Shown piece after piece: positions 15,382 to 25,047 of a stretch of 45,129 bases of DNA. The notes beneath the pieces were generated by a model that was given only the letters and a program-made list of their open reading frames with translations, made no database searches and was not told where the DNA came from. The number at the start of each line of letters is the position of its first letter. The first letter of the stretch is position 1. The translations under genes were made by a program, and so were the position numbers. Source of the stretch: Candidatus Saganbacteria bacterium (GTDB lineage Bacteria > Margulisbacteria > WOR-1 > XYC2-FULL-46-14 > WPAF01); the NCBI GenBank assembly GCA_009772965.1, contig WPAF01000010.1, positions 1 to 45,129 of the forward strand, written 5' to 3'.

Positions 15382-15957
15382 TTACCTCTTAGTATACTGG
15401 AACGCTCTCCTTGCTCTCTTTAGCCCGTATTTCTTTCTTTCTTTTTCTCTGGGATCTCTTCTCAACATATCTGAAGTCCTTAATACCTTTTTTAATCCTG
15501 CTTCGCTTAACAACAGCGCGCGCGCAATCCCAAGCCTTAATGCATCCGCTTGCGCAGCTACTCCCCCGCCAATCAATTTTGCAATAACATCATATTGCCC
15601 AAAAGTATTGGTCAGAACAAAAGGCTTTATAAACAAAGCCATCAAAACCGGCCGATCGCAAAAATATTCCTTCGCCGTTTTATTGTTAACAACTATTTTC
15701 CCGTTTCCCTTGGATATATAAACCCTCGCGGTTGCCCTTTTTCTCCTGCCGGTTCCGTAAAACCTGCCTGATATTTCTTTTGGGGCTTTTTTTACTTTAT
15801 GTTTAACTTCTTTATGTTCAACCTTAATTTCAGCATGCTTCTCTTCTAATTTTTCTGCTGGCTTTGCTTCTATCGGATGTTCAACTTTCTTTTTTTTAGT
15901 CTTAGAAGCGGCCTCGGGCTTCTCGGTCTTTTTTATTTTCTTTTTTTCTTCAGCCAT
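15382..15957 (-). CDS. rpsI: 30S ribosomal protein S9 with charged N-terminal extension
   Basis: The conserved S9 core starts near residue 66 (FYGTGRRKRATARV) and ends in the expected basic tail (RRAFQYTKR), which reaches the P site in the 30S subunit. The total of 191 residues exceeds the usual 130 because of a roughly 60-residue Lys/Glu/Ala-rich N-terminal extension. The extension is in frame and begins at an ATG overlapping the rplM stop by one base; no better internal start with a ribosome-binding site was seen. It should protrude from the solvent side or be disordered. Confidence 0.95.
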   Translation of the reverse strand: MAEEKKKIKKTEKPEAASKTKKKKVEHPIEAKPAEKLEEKHAEIKVEHKEVKHKVKKAPKEISGRFYGTGRRKRATARVYISKGNGKIVVNNKTAKEYFCDRPVLMALFIKPFVLTNTFGQYDVIAKLIGGGVAAQADALRLGIARALLLSEAGLKKVLRTSDMLRRDPREKERKKYGLKRARRAFQYTKR

Positions 15958-16397
15958 TAAATATTAACCTCCTTGAATCCTTTTGCTTTTATTTCTTCGG
16001 GAAGTTGTCCCGTATTTATTCTCAGTTTTTTTAATATCTTCTCCCCTAACGAGTTTCTCGGCAGCATTCCTTTTACCGCTAAGTACAATATTTTCCTGGG
16101 ATCCCTTCTTTTTTTCTCTAAAAATCCCAAAAGTTTATCGCCTCTAATAAATCCTGAATGCGAAAAATAAGTTTTTTGCATTTCCTTTGCCCCTGTTAGC
16201 CTGATTTTTTCAGCATTGTAGATATAGACCGTGTCGCCGCAATCCATATGCGGAGAAAAGATTGGTTTATTTTTCCCCCATAAAATACGAGCAACCACAG
16301 TTGCCATCCTGCCTAAAACCTTAGAATCGGCATTAACGACAAAACTCTCCCTCTTTATATCCTCAGGTTTTGTAGAATATGTCTTATTTCTCTTCAT
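15957..16397 (-). CDS. rplM: 50S ribosomal protein L13
   Basis: L13 is an early-assembly 50S protein. The VVNADSKVLGRMATVVARIL segment and the VKGMLPRNSLGEKILKKL segment are diagnostic. The start is placed at ATG 16397 because AGGGTGG lies 5 nt upstream; a GTG three codons earlier is possible but overlaps the ribosome-binding site. It is paired with rpsI as in most bacteria (one-base overlap) and follows truA after 12 nt. Confidence 0.96.
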   Translation of the reverse strand: MKRNKTYSTKPEDIKRESFVVNADSKVLGRMATVVARILWGKNKPIFSPHMDCGDTVYIYNAEKIRLTGAKEMQKTYFSHSGFIRGDKLLGFLEKKRRDPRKILYLAVKGMLPRNSLGEKILKKLRINTGQLPEEIKAKGFKEVNI

Positions 16398-16409
16398 TTT
16401 TACCACCCT

Positions 16410-17150
16410 TTAGTAATTAACTTTTACCAGGCAAAGGCCATGTCCGGGAAGTGTTTTCCCCGCTCTTTTGCGATCCCTGGCCTCTAATATTTCGGCCACA
16501 TCATTTGGCTTTATCTTTTTCAGTCCCGCATCAACCAGCGTCCCGCTTAAAGCCCTGACCATTTTATACAGAAATCCATTGCCTTTAAACTTAAGCTCTA
16601 AAAGCCGGCCTACAAACTGCGGCTTTTCTTCTATCTCAATTGATTCTATAACCCTAACCGGACTTCCTTTTATTTCCTGGGCAAATGAACTGAAATCATG
16701 CTCTCCAGTTAATTTGCCTGCCGCCAGCTTCATCAGCGGCACATCCAATTTTCTTTTTACATGTAAAGCGAAACTTCTTAAAAAATAAGGGATCTCTTTG
16801 CCTTCAAAAACGCTGTAACAGTATTCCTTATTTTTTGCCGAAAACCTCGCATGGAAGCTATCGTCAATTTCTTCCGAATCCAAAACCCTAATATCCTTAG
16901 GAAGATAAAAGTTCAACGCATTTAGGAATTCTCCGGCTCCCATCCTAGAAGCGCATTTAAAATTTACAACCTGCCCGATCGCATGCACTCCTCGGTCTGT
17001 CCGTGAAGCCCCGTTAACCTTTACTTCTTCTCCTAAAAGCTTTTTCAAAGATCTTCTTATCTCGCCCATTACTGTCTTGGCGTTTTTTTGTTCCGCGAAT
17101 CCAAAGTAGCTGGTTCCGTCATACATGATGACCAGCTTAACATTTTTCAC
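16410..17150 (-). CDS. truA: tRNA pseudouridine(38-40) synthase
   Basis: TruA isomerises uridines 38-40 in the tRNA anticodon arm. The catalytic aspartate is Asp52 in GASRTDRGVHA; the later NFYLPKDIRV and FHARFSAKNKEY segments are also typical. The protein has 246 residues, normal length. It overlaps rplQ by 4 nt and precedes rplM, a common truA-rplM-rpsI arrangement. Confidence 0.96.
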   Translation of the reverse strand: MKNVKLVIMYDGTSYFGFAEQKNAKTVMGEIRRSLKKLLGEEVKVNGASRTDRGVHAIGQVVNFKCASRMGAGEFLNALNFYLPKDIRVLDSEEIDDSFHARFSAKNKEYCYSVFEGKEIPYFLRSFALHVKRKLDVPLMKLAAGKLTGEHDFSSFAQEIKGSPVRVIESIEIEEKPQFVGRLLELKFKGNGFLYKMVRALSGTLVDAGLKKIKPNDVAEILEARDRKRAGKTLPGHGLCLVKVNY

Positions 17151-17494
17151 AATATCTCAAGAAGACCTAAAGGCGCAGCATCTCCGCGCCTATACCCTAT
17201 TTTTGTTATCCTGGTAAAACCGCCCGGACGCCCTTCAAGCCTCGGAGCATAACTAAACAGGGTTTTTATCATATCCCTGTCCTTTAAAATTTTTCCCGCT
17301 TTTCTTCTTGAAAAAATATCTCCCGCCTTAGCAAGGGAAAGCAATTTTTCAGCAACCGGCTTAGCGGCCTTTGCCCTTGTTACGGTTAATTTTATTTTCC
17401 CGTGTTTAATAAGCGAATAAATAATGGAATTAATAAGCGCAACCCTTTGGTCTGTTGGTTTGCTTAGTTTTTTTATCCCTAACTTATGCCTCAC
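17147..17494 (-). CDS. rplQ: 50S ribosomal protein L17
   Basis: This 115-residue L17 begins MRHKLGIKKLSKPTDQR and has the expected YAPRLEGRPGGFTRI segment followed by RRGDAAPLGLLEIL. It contacts 23S rRNA near the exit tunnel. Its start overlaps the end of rpoA by 11 nt, the classic alpha-operon order rpsM-rpsK-rpsD-rpoA-rplQ. Confidence 0.97.
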   Translation of the reverse strand: MRHKLGIKKLSKPTDQRVALINSIIYSLIKHGKIKLTVTRAKAAKPVAEKLLSLAKAGDIFSRRKAGKILKDRDMIKTLFSYAPRLEGRPGGFTRITKIGYRRGDAAPLGLLEIL

Positions 17495-18440
17495 TCTTTA
17501 TCTCCTCGCCTTTTAATGAAAGCTTGTACTCGGTAAGTTTTTCCCTGACTTCATTTAATGACTTTGTCCCAAAGTTCTTAAACTTTATTAATTCTTCCAT
17601 GGAAAAAGAGATTAATTCTTTTATCGTTTTGATATTGGCTTTTTTCAGGCAGTTTAATGATCTCGCCGAAAGCTCAAGATCTTCAAGGTTCATGTCCAAA
17701 ACTCCTGATTCAACATGGCTGATATTGTCTCTTTCGCCAAGAAGCGTTTCTATATGTTCGCCAAGGTGCAGGAATAAATCTATATGCTTTGATAAAATAC
17801 GAGCGCTTTCACGCACCGCTTCATCCGGCTTTATGGCTCCATTTGTCCACACGCTAAGCACTAACCGGTCATAGTTTATCTCTTGCCCTACCCTTACTTC
17901 TTCAGTCGCGATATTTACTTTTTTTATCGGCGAAAAAATTGAATCAATCGGGATATATCCCATAGGAAGGCTGGATTTTTTATTCTTTTCAGATGACGAA
18001 AACCCCTTGCCTTTCTCTACAATCATTTCAATGCTTAATTTCCCTCCGCTTTCAAGGGTTGCAATTTTATGTTCTGGGTTTATTACTTCAATTTCAGCAT
18101 CATGTTCAATATCAGATGCCTTTACCTCCGCCGGCCCCTTTACTTTTAAGGTTATCACCTTGTGCACATCCGAATGCGACTTTAAAATAACTTCTTTAAG
18201 GTTTAAAATGATTTCTATAACATCTTCCACCACACCCGGCAAAGTTGAAAACTCATGCGAAGTGCCTTCAATGCGAATACTGACAATTGCCGCCCCGGTT
18301 AAATGGGCCAAAAGCACCCTGCGCATTGAATTTCCCAAAGTAACGCCATATCCCCTTTCCAGCGGCTCAACTATAAATTTCCCAAAACTTGGCGACTCTT
18401 CTTCATATTTTACCCATGCTTTCTCACCTAACATAATCAT
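17484..18440 (-). CDS. rpoA: DNA-directed RNA polymerase subunit alpha
   Basis: The alpha subunit dimerises to nucleate RNA polymerase assembly. The N-terminal domain (FIVEPLERGYGVTLGNSMRR near residues 22-41) and the C-terminal helix-hairpin-helix alpha-CTD (LELSARSLNCLKKANIKTI) are both present in 318 residues, so UP-element and activator contacts should be possible. The first ATG (18440) is preferred over the one two codons later because AGGGAGGT is 5 nt upstream. It follows rpsD by 11 nt. Confidence 0.98.
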   Translation of the reverse strand: MIMLGEKAWVKYEEESPSFGKFIVEPLERGYGVTLGNSMRRVLLAHLTGAAIVSIRIEGTSHEFSTLPGVVEDVIEIILNLKEVILKSHSDVHKVITLKVKGPAEVKASDIEHDAEIEVINPEHKIATLESGGKLSIEMIVEKGKGFSSSEKNKKSSLPMGYIPIDSIFSPIKKVNIATEEVRVGQEINYDRLVLSVWTNGAIKPDEAVRESARILSKHIDLFLHLGEHIETLLGERDNISHVESGVLDMNLEDLELSARSLNCLKKANIKTIKELISFSMEELIKFKNFGTKSLNEVREKLTEYKLSLKGEEIKSEA

Positions 18441-18451
18441 TAGTTACCTCC

Positions 18452-19057
18452 CTATCTCGAATAATATTCAACAATGGCTGATTCTAAAACCAGCTTTTCT
18501 GTATCATCTTTGCTTGGCAGGCGGATAATATCCCCTGTAAAATCTTCATTAAGCGAAAGCCAAGCCGGAGGAGTATATTCTTTTAGCCTGTCCTTAGCCC
18601 TTTCTAGGATTCCAGGCTTAATTAAAATTTTATCCCCTATTTTAACTTCAAATGATGGGATATCCACTTTCCTATTGTTAACCATTACGTGCCCGTGGTG
18701 CACTACCTGGCGAGCGGCCTGCCTTGAAGCAGTATAGCCAAATCTATAAACAGCATTATCAAGCCTGCGCTCCAGCAGTTCCATTAGTTTTTGGCCGGTA
18801 GCTCCAGTTTTTTTGGCCGCGCGCTCAAAGTAATTCCTAAACTGCGTTTCCGTCAACCCATATATCCTTTTGGCTTTTTGCTTTTCTCTCATCCTTTTTC
18901 CGAATTCTGAAATCCTGGTGTTTGCCGCTCCATGTTGTCCCGGAGGATATTTTCTTCTTTCAACCGGGCATTTTTTTGTCGCGCATTTGTCGCCTTTTAA
19001 AAATAATTTTTCCTTTTCCCTGCGGCACTGCCTGCAAGAAGCTTTTGTCCTGCCCAT
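18452..19057 (-). CDS. rpsD: 30S ribosomal protein S4 (zinc form)
   Basis: S4 initiates 30S assembly. The 201-residue sequence carries four N-terminal cysteines (CRQC near 8-11, CATKKC near 26-31), indicating the zinc-binding C+ form, and an S4 RNA-binding domain (LDNAVYRFGYTASRQAARQVVHHGHV). It sits between rpsK and rpoA as in alpha operons. In many bacteria S4 is the operon's translational repressor; no pseudoknot was identified here. Confidence 0.97.
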   Translation of the reverse strand: MGRTKASCRQCRREKEKLFLKGDKCATKKCPVERRKYPPGQHGAANTRISEFGKRMREKQKAKRIYGLTETQFRNYFERAAKKTGATGQKLMELLERRLDNAVYRFGYTASRQAARQVVHHGHVMVNNRKVDIPSFEVKIGDKILIKPGILERAKDRLKEYTPPAWLSLNEDFTGDIIRLPSKDDTEKLVLESAIVEYYSR

Positions 19058-19059
19058 TA

Positions 19060-19446
19060 CTACACCCTCCTCTTCTTTTTAGGCCTGCATCCATTGTGAG
19101 GAATAGGCGTAACATCTTTTATTGAATTGATCGCAAGCCCAACTGCCTGCAAAGCCCTAATAGCTATTTCTCTTCCAGCGCCAGGGCCTTTTACTAAAAC
19201 GTCAACTTCTTTTAAACCCGCTTCAACCGCAATTTTACCCGCTTTTTCCGCAGCCATTTGCGCCGCGAACGGGGTTCCTTTTTTTGTTCCTTTAAAGCCG
19301 ACTCCTCCGGATGACGCGAAACAAATTGTCGCGCCTTGAGGTTCTGTTATTGTAATAATAGTATTATTAAATGTCGCTTGTATGTGCGCAACCCCCGAAG
19401 TGACGCCTTTTCGAATTTTAATTTTCTTTTTTACTGCTTCAGCCAT
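19060..19446 (-). CDS. rpsK: 30S ribosomal protein S11
   Basis: This 128-residue platform protein has [21 protein letters not shown] near its start, [14 protein letters not shown] in the middle and the conserved tail [18 protein letters not shown]. It starts 3 nt after rpsM ends and precedes rpsD by 2 nt. Confidence 0.97.
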   Translation of the reverse strand: MAEAVKKKIKIRKGVTSGVAHIQATFNNTIITITEPQGATICFASSGGVGFKGTKKGTPFAAQMAAEKAGKIAVEAGLKEVDVLVKGPGAGREIAIRALQAVGLAINSIKDVTPIPHNGCRPKKKRRV

Positions 19447-19449
19447 AAA

Positions 19450-19830
19450 CTATGTTTTTTCCTCCTTTTTCCTGCCTGAACCGACAGTTTTGCGCTTGCC
19501 TCGTCTTGTTCGGGCGTTTGTCCTGGTACGCTGCCCTCTAGCCGGAAGTGCCTTTCTGTGGCGCATCCCGCGGTATGAGCCGATATCGGTCAATCGTTTT
19601 ATGCTTGTTGAAATATCTTTTCTCAAGTCCCCTTCAACTTTAATGTCTTTTATTGCTTCTCTAAGCGCCAAAATCTGGGTTTCCGTTAAATCTTTCCCCT
19701 TTACGCTTGGATTAATCTTAGTGCGCATTAATATTTTCTCCGATAAGGAGGTGCCTATCCCATATACATAAGTTAATCCGATAACTATCCTTTTCTGGGG
19801 CGGTAGATCCACCCCGGCAATTCTTGCCAT
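19450..19830 (-). CDS. rpsM: 30S ribosomal protein S13
   Basis: This 126-residue head protein contacts tRNA and forms bridges to the 50S subunit. [10 protein letters not shown] and GLTYVYGIG open the protein; [16 protein letters not shown] and the basic C-terminal tail follow. It is first of the alpha-operon set, 15 nt after rpmJ. Confidence 0.97.
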   Translation of the reverse strand: MARIAGVDLPPQKRIVIGLTYVYGIGTSLSEKILMRTKINPSVKGKDLTETQILALREAIKDIKVEGDLRKDISTSIKRLTDIGSYRGMRHRKALPARGQRTRTNARTRRGKRKTVGSGRKKEEKT

Positions 19831-19845
19831 CTTTTTTCCTCCTAA

Positions 19846-19959
19846 CTATCCTTGTCTTTGCTTGTGCTTTTTGATTTCGCAAATTACCCGCAAAGTCCTT
19901 CCCCTGCGGATTATTTTGCACTTATCGCAAATCTTTTTTATCGACGCCCGTACTTTCAT
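19846..19959 (-). CDS. rpmJ: 50S ribosomal protein L36
   Basis: This 37-residue protein was found by reading the gap between infA and rpsM. It reads [19 protein letters not shown], then [19 protein letters not shown]. The CxxC pair with the later Cys and His gives the zinc-binding C+ form. It lies 5 nt after infA, in the usual infA-rpmJ-rpsM order. Confidence 0.97.
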   Translation of the reverse strand: MKVRASIKKICDKCKIIRRGRTLRVICEIKKHKQRQG

Positions 19960-19964
19960 ATTTA

Positions 19965-20183
19965 TTACCTCATCCTGTAGGTTATTCTGCCTCTTGTTAA
20001 ATCATAAGGGGAAAGTTCAACCTTTACCTTGTCCCCCGGCAAAATCCTAATAAAATTTTTTCTTATCTTCCCCGAAACATGCGCTAAAATAATCTGTCCG
20101 GTTTCAACCATTACCCTAAACTGGGCGTTTGGCAGCGCTTCTGTAATCACACCTTCCATTTCAATTACATCTTTTTTAGACAT
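19965..20183 (-). CDS. infA: translation initiation factor IF-1
   Basis: This 72-residue S1-like OB-fold protein binds the 30S A site during initiation. It begins [19 protein letters not shown] and ends with the typical [16 protein letters not shown]. The start overlaps the map gene by 19 nt; the family N-terminus (M-x-K-K-D) supports that start, so the overlap is real. Confidence 0.97.
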   Translation of the reverse strand: MSKKDVIEMEGVITEALPNAQFRVMVETGQIILAHVSGKIRKNFIRILPGDKVKVELSPYDLTRGRITYRMR

Positions 20184-20923
20184 GTTAATATTTCCACTCC
20201 ATTTTGAGCTACCAGGACTGTATGTTCAAAATGCACTGATAATTTTTTGTCAACAGTTATAACAGTCCATCCATCAGAAAGGGTTGCAACTTTATAGCCG
20301 CCCTCGTTTATCATTGGCTCAATCGCCAGTACCATGCCTTCTTTAAGCTCAATGCCTTCTCCTTTATTCCCGAAATTCGGTATCAGCGGATCTTCGTGCA
20401 GGTTTTTGCCGATTCCATGTCCAAACAAATCTTTAACTACCGAAAAGCCATTCCTGTTCGCGCGGCTTTCAATGGCGCTTGACACATCTCCTAACCTGAC
20501 GCCTGGTTTAATAATTTTAATCGCGTCGTCCAGCGCGTCTTCCCCGCATTTCAATAATTTCTTTGCGATTTTAGGTATTCTGCCAATCGCAAATGTTTTT
20601 GCGGAATCGCCATAATACCCTTCCCAAACCGCGCCCACATCCACCGCAACCACATCTCCTTCAGATAATTTCTTTTCATCTGATGGGATACCATGGACAA
20701 CCTCATGGTTAACAGAAATACAAGCTGCGTGCCTGTATCCGCGGTATCCTTTAAATGCCGGAAATCCCCCATTATTAACTATCAACTTTTCAATAATTCC
20801 GTCTATTTCCAAAGTTGAGATTCCCGGCTTCAAATACTTTTCAATGTCCCTTAAGGCTAAGGCAACAATTTTTGATGCCTTCCTTATCCTATCAATCTCC
20901 TCTGGAGTTTTGATCGAGATCAT
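20165..20923 (-). CDS. map: methionine aminopeptidase, type I
   Basis: This enzyme removes the N-terminal methionine from new proteins using a dinuclear metal site. The 252 residues hold the substrate-site histidine in [14 protein letters not shown], the metal ligands in [29 protein letters not shown] and AIEPMINEG, and a C-terminal HFEHTVLV segment. It is coupled to adk by a 4-nt overlap and to infA by a 19-nt overlap. Confidence 0.97.
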   Translation of the reverse strand: MISIKTPEEIDRIRKASKIVALALRDIEKYLKPGISTLEIDGIIEKLIVNNGGFPAFKGYRGYRHAACISVNHEVVHGIPSDEKKLSEGDVVAVDVGAVWEGYYGDSAKTFAIGRIPKIAKKLLKCGEDALDDAIKIIKPGVRLGDVSSAIESRANRNGFSVVKDLFGHGIGKNLHEDPLIPNFGNKGEGIELKEGMVLAIEPMINEGGYKVATLSDGWTVITVDKKLSVHFEHTVLVAQNGVEILTCLKKM

Positions 20924-21555
20924 ATCCCCAAGGATTTAATTAAACTTTCAAAAACCTCGTCAATAGAGCCGGCCGCATTAATTGATATTAAATTTCCGCT
21001 CTTTTCATAATATGCAACAACCGGAGAAGTTGATTCTTCATAAACCTTAAACCTATGCCTGATTACTTCTTCGTTATCGTCTTTTCTTTTGTAAAGCTCG
21101 CTCCCGCAGCGATCGCATATTTTATCCTTTTTGGGGGGATTAAACTTTTCATGAAAAACCGACCCGCAACTGGAACAGCTTAGCCGTCCTGCATTGCGTT
21201 CAATAATCCTCTCAAGCGGCACTTTAAAGTAAATTACCTTATAATCCTTGCCGCTCAAATATTCTTTGAGCGAATCCGCTTGCATTATTGACCTTGGAAA
21301 ACCGTCAAGAACCAGGCCGTTTTTACAATCGCTTTTTAGCAGCCGGTTTTTTGTTATTTCAATTGTCACTTCATCCGGAACAAGCTTGCCGGCTTCCACA
21401 AATGCTTTTGCTTTTTTTCCGTATTCCGTTTCTTCCCTGATTTCTTCCCTTAAAATATCACCCAACGCGATATGCGGAAGATTCAATTGGTCGGCAATTC
21501 TTTTGGCCTGCGTCCCTTTGCCTGATCCGGGAGGCCCCAAAAAAATTAATATCAT
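20920..21555 (-). CDS. adk: adenylate kinase (zinc LID form)
   Basis: Adenylate kinase interconverts ATP and AMP with two ADP. The P-loop GPPGSGKGTQAKRI is at residues 7-20, and the LID contains CSSCGSVFHEKFNPP followed by ICDRCG, a four-cysteine zinc site as in Gram-positive enzymes. At 211 residues it is full length. It overlaps secY and map by 4 nt on either side, the standard secY-adk-map layout. Confidence 0.97.
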   Translation of the reverse strand: MILIFLGPPGSGKGTQAKRIADQLNLPHIALGDILREEIREETEYGKKAKAFVEAGKLVPDEVTIEITKNRLLKSDCKNGLVLDGFPRSIMQADSLKEYLSGKDYKVIYFKVPLERIIERNAGRLSCSSCGSVFHEKFNPPKKDKICDRCGSELYKRKDDNEEVIRHRFKVYEESTSPVVAYYEKSGNLISINAAGSIDEVFESLIKSLGI

Positions 21556-22814
21556 GCTAATAATCCCTCATACTGCCTTGTGACAAGATGGGTTTCAATT
21601 TGGCGAACCAAATCAAGCGCCACGCCTACTACAATCAATAAAGCTGTGCTGCCGAATCCCTGGAAGCTGGTAATGCGAGTAATTCCTTCAACAATTGTCG
21701 GAACCACCGCGACTATTCCTAAAAAGAGCGCGCCAACCAAAGTTAACCTTGATATTGTATATTCAAAAAATTCTGCCGTCGGCTTTCCGGGCCTAATGCC
21801 AGAAACAAAACCGCCGTATTTTTTGATATTTTCGGCCAATTCGCTGGGGTTAAATGTAATTGCAGTATAAAAATATGTAAAAAAGAAAACCAGCGCAAAA
21901 AAGAAAAGCATATACCATGTCTTGCCCGGCGATAAAAATCCCGCAATGTTTTGAAGGATCGGGATTGGCGCAAACTGCGCTATTGTAGCTGGAAAGATTA
22001 GAACTGAAGAAGCAAATATAATCGGGATTACTCCGCCCTGATTAATCCTTAATGGGATAAAGGTGCTCCCTCCCCCGTACATCTTCCTGCCAACCACTCT
22101 TTTAGCGTATTGCACCTGGATTTTTCTTTGCCCTTCCTGGATAATGATAATTGCCGCGATCATTAACAGAAAAGAAATAAGCAAAAATACCACTCCAATT
22201 ATATTTGCTCCCCCCCTTACAAGGGTTACGGTCTGCGCAACATTCGCAGGAAGGCGGGATACAATACCTATAAATATTAAGATTGATGCCCCATTTCCAA
22301 TTCCTCTTTCAGTTATTAGTTCGCCAAACCACATGACAAGAGTTGAGCCTGCCGCCAGCGTCGCGACACATGTTATAAGAAAAAGCGGGAATGGAATTCC
22401 TTCCTGCACCACGCCTCTGAGCCAAAAAGCCATGCCAAAAGCTTGAAATGCCGACAGTGTAACCGCCAGATATCTTGTCATTTGTGCAATCTTTTTTCTG
22501 CCGGAATCGCCCTCTTTTTGCAGCTCTTCAAGCTGGGGAATAACAACAGTCAACAGCTGAAAAATAATGCTGGCGTTGATATAAGGCACAATCCCCATGG
22601 CAAAAATTGAAAACTTCATTAAAGCGCCGCCTGTAAACAGGTCTAAAAAATTAAAAAGATTTCCCTGCCCAAAAAGCGCTTGTAATTTTGTGGTATCAAC
22701 CCCCATAACCGGAATATGAACCCCAACCCTAAAAATAAATACTATAGCTATAGTAAATAATATCTTCTTTCTTAAATCATGGATATTAAAAAATGTCCTG
22801 AATAAATTTAACAC
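21552..22814 (-). CDS. secY: protein translocase subunit SecY
   Basis: This 420-residue channel subunit of the Sec translocase has about ten hydrophobic segments. [13 protein letters not shown] lies in the first membrane segment region, [15 protein letters not shown] in the second, and [16 protein letters not shown] in the cytosolic loop. It sits between rplO (7-nt overlap) and adk. Its partner secE is in the same window at 44389-44589. Confidence 0.98.
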   Translation of the reverse strand: MLNLFRTFFNIHDLRKKILFTIAIVFIFRVGVHIPVMGVDTTKLQALFGQGNLFNFLDLFTGGALMKFSIFAMGIVPYINASIIFQLLTVVIPQLEELQKEGDSGRKKIAQMTRYLAVTLSAFQAFGMAFWLRGVVQEGIPFPLFLITCVATLAAGSTLVMWFGELITERGIGNGASILIFIGIVSRLPANVAQTVTLVRGGANIIGVVFLLISFLLMIAAIIIIQEGQRKIQVQYAKRVVGRKMYGGGSTFIPLRINQGGVIPIIFASSVLIFPATIAQFAPIPILQNIAGFLSPGKTWYMLFFFALVFFFTYFYTAITFNPSELAENIKKYGGFVSGIRPGKPTAEFFEYTISRLTLVGALFLGIVAVVPTIVEGITRITSFQGFGSTALLIVVGVALDLVRQIETHLVTRQYEGLLA

Positions 22815-23248
22815 AGAATTGCTTTTCCTCCGGCGCTCTCGATTTTCTTTTTTGCGCTTTCGCTGAATTTATGCGCGGTTACTATTAATGGCTTCTTGAT
22901 TTCTCCCTCTCCCAATATTTTTAATTTTTCCCCTTCTTTTAAGAGCCTGGCGTTAATAAAGTCAGCAATTGTTATTTCTTCGCCGAACCTTGATAATGCT
23001 TTTAGGTTTACAACCCTATAATCATCCCTGAAAAGAAGGTTTTTAAAGCCGCGTTTCTTTGGCAGTCTTCTGTAAATCGGGGTTTGGCCGCCCTCAAAGC
23101 GCAAACCCTTTGTCCCTCCGGAACGGCTTGTCTGCCCTTTATGCCCGCGGCCGCAGGTTTTTCCGTGGCCGGATCCAGTACCTCGCCCAACTTTCTTTTT
23201 CTTTCTAATTGCTCCGGATTTTGGAGCCAAATTATTATTATTCAGCAC
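22808..23248 (-). CDS. rplO: 50S ribosomal protein L15
   Basis: L15 has a glycine-rich N-terminal tail ([19 protein letters not shown]) and a C-terminal globular domain. I place the start at GTG 23248, giving [12 protein letters not shown] as in other L15 proteins and overlapping rpsE by 11 nt; a TTG three codons earlier (23257) is also possible. The rpmD (L30) gene normally located between rpsE and rplO is absent. Confidence 0.95.
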   Translation of the reverse strand: MLNNNNLAPKSGAIRKKKKVGRGTGSGHGKTCGRGHKGQTSRSGGTKGLRFEGGQTPIYRRLPKKRGFKNLLFRDDYRVVNLKALSRFGEEITIADFINARLLKEGEKLKILGEGEIKKPLIVTAHKFSESAKKKIESAGGKAILC

Positions 23249-23753
23249 TTTGAACAAACCTCACTTCTATTTCTTTCCCCCTGTTTATTTTTTCATCTTC
23301 ATAATTTCTCAATGATTGCAGGGCGTCAATTGTCGCTTTTGCCGAATTAATGGCATTGCTCGATCCAATGGATTTTGCAACAATATCTTTAATTCCCGCA
23401 AGTTCTAAAATTACCCTGACCGCGCCTCCGGCAATAACGCCCCTGCCGACTTTTGCCGGCCTAAGCATTACATTGCTCGCGCCAAGTTTTCCCATAACAT
23501 CATGGGGAATAGTGCTTGCTACCATTGTCACATTTATTATTGCTTTCTTGGCCGCCTCAACCGCTTTTCTTATGGCAACCGAAACATCCCCCGATTTGCC
23601 GACTCCCATCCCAACCCTTCCCTTTTTGTCGCCCACTACGGCAAGAACCCTAAATCCAAAACGTTTTCCACCGGTAACAACCTTGCAAACCCTTCTTACC
23701 TGGACTACTTTTTCTTCAAATTCTCTTTCCTGCTTATTATTATAAAAAGCCAT
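23238..23753 (-). CDS. rpsE: 30S ribosomal protein S5
   Basis: This 171-residue protein has the double-stranded-RNA-binding-like N-terminal domain ([19 protein letters not shown]) and the C-terminal domain ([20 protein letters not shown], then the [14 protein letters not shown] segment). S5 sits near the mRNA entry site and affects decoding accuracy. It overlaps rplR by one base. Confidence 0.97.
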   Translation of the reverse strand: MAFYNNKQEREFEEKVVQVRRVCKVVTGGKRFGFRVLAVVGDKKGRVGMGVGKSGDVSVAIRKAVEAAKKAIINVTMVASTIPHDVMGKLGASNVMLRPAKVGRGVIAGGAVRVILELAGIKDIVAKSIGSSNAINSAKATIDALQSLRNYEDEKINRGKEIEVRFVQSAE

Positions 23754-24055
23754 TAAAACACCAATCCTCCCTCTCTTGCTCCCTCAGCCAGCGCTTTTAC
23801 GCGCCCATGGTATTTGAATTTTCCGCGGTCAAAAACAACTGTGTTGATTTTTTTGGCTATCGCGGACTTCGCGATTTCTATCCCTGCGCTTTTCGCTTTT
23901 TCTGATTTCTTGCCGCTTTTAATTTTCAGGCTTGAAGAAGAAGCCAGCGTCTTCCCTTCAACGTCATCAATTATTTGGGCGTAAATTTGGCCATTGCTTC
24001 TATAAACCGAAAGCCTTGGCCTGTCTTTTGCGCCAAAAATATTTTTCTTTTTCAC
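23753..24055 (-). CDS. rplR: 50S ribosomal protein L18, short N-terminus
   Basis: L18 binds 5S rRNA. The core is typical ([38 protein letters not shown]). The start is set at GTG 24055, preceded 8 nt upstream by GGAGG, giving 100 residues; the usual N-terminal basic arm of about 15-20 residues is mostly missing. An upstream GTG at 24076 would overlap rplF by 20 nt and does not restore a normal arm. Confidence 0.95.
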   Translation of the reverse strand: MKKKNIFGAKDRPRLSVYRSNGQIYAQIIDDVEGKTLASSSSLKIKSGKKSEKAKSAGIEIAKSAIAKKINTVVFDRGKFKYHGRVKALAEGAREGGLVF

Positions 24056-24056
24056 T

Positions 24057-24620
24057 TTATTTTCCTCCTGCCGCACTGCCGGCAGATTTCGCCGCTTTTC
24101 CAGCTTTGCGGCGCACTATTTCGCCCGCGTATTTTATCCCCTTGCCCTTATACGGTTCAACTTCTCTTACCAGTCTGATAATTGCCGCAATTTGTCCAAC
24201 TTGGCCTTTATCAATCCCCTGAATTTTAATTTTATTGGTGCCTTCAACCACAAAAGTTATCCCGGCTTCCGGAGTAAATTCAATAGGATGCGAATGTCCC
24301 ACGCTAACAGTTAAATTTTTACCCGAAAGCGCCGCCCTATACCCAACCCCTGATAATTCTAAAACCTTTTCAAATCCAACCGATACCCCTGTTACCATGT
24401 TATTGATTAGCGCGCGATATAACCCATGGAGCGCCCGGCAGTCTTTATCATCTTTTTCTCTAGATAAAGAAACTGTGCCGTCTTTTACCGCGACAATAAT
24501 CCTCGGATCAATCTTTATGGATAGTTTTCCCTTAGGGCCTAAAACTTGGACTTCTCCACTAATTGATTTTACTTCTACGCCTTTTACGATTTCTATGAGA
24601 GCTTTCCCTATCCTAGACAT
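24057..24620 (-). CDS. rplF: 50S ribosomal protein L6
   Basis: This 187-residue protein near the factor-binding site has the duplicated L6 fold, [21 protein letters not shown] in the first half (residues 64-84) and [21 protein letters not shown] near the C-terminus. A short Ala/Gly-rich tail follows. It starts 9 nt after rpsH. Confidence 0.97.
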   Translation of the reverse strand: MSRIGKALIEIVKGVEVKSISGEVQVLGPKGKLSIKIDPRIIVAVKDGTVSLSREKDDKDCRALHGLYRALINNMVTGVSVGFEKVLELSGVGYRAALSGKNLTVSVGHSHPIEFTPEAGITFVVEGTNKIKIQGIDKGQVGQIAAIIRLVREVEPYKGKGIKYAGEIVRRKAGKAAKSAGSAAGGK

Positions 24621-24629
24621 AATTTCTCC

Positions 24630-25037
24630 TTACCAGACAAAACACAGCACTTCGCCGCCGACTTTTTCTTTTCTTGCCTTGTTATCAGCCATAACCCCTT
24701 TTGGAGTTGTCAAAACCACGCTTCCTAAACCGCATCTTACTTTTGGAATTTTCCTGAAGGAAACATACATTCTCCTTCCAGGCCTGCTTGCTACTTTTAA
24801 GCCTGAAATAACTCCTCTTTGCGGCTTTCCAAATTTATCCAGGACGTATTTCAGCCCAACGCGCAAAATCTTTTTCTTTCCTCTTGTTAAAATTTGCTGG
24901 TATAAAATAAATCCCTCTTCAACCAGTATCCTCGCAATTTCGGTAACCAGCTTACTGTAAACAAGATCAACATTTTCTTTTTTTCTGGATAAACCGTTAT
25001 TAACGCGCAACAGCATATCTGAAACTAAATCGTTCAT
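24630..25037 (-). CDS. rpsH: 30S ribosomal protein S8
   Basis: This 135-residue 16S rRNA-binding protein opens DLVSDMLLRVNNGLSRKKE and ends with GVMADNKARKEKVGGEVLCFVW, the conserved G-V-M-x-x-x-x-A pattern. S8 is the autoregulator of the spc operon in E. coli; no leader structure was resolved here. It lies between rpsN and rplF. Confidence 0.97.
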   Translation of the reverse strand: MNDLVSDMLLRVNNGLSRKKENVDLVYSKLVTEIARILVEEGFILYQQILTRGKKKILRVGLKYVLDKFGKPQRGVISGLKVASRPGRRMYVSFRKIPKVRCGLGSVVLTTPKGVMADNKARKEKVGGEVLCFVW

Positions 25038-25047
25038 TCAATCCTCC

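Noticed and set aside
24235-24960. Plus-strand ORF of 241 residues opposite rplF and rpsH
   Set aside because: It is antisense to two clear ribosomal protein genes and its composition follows their reverse complement.
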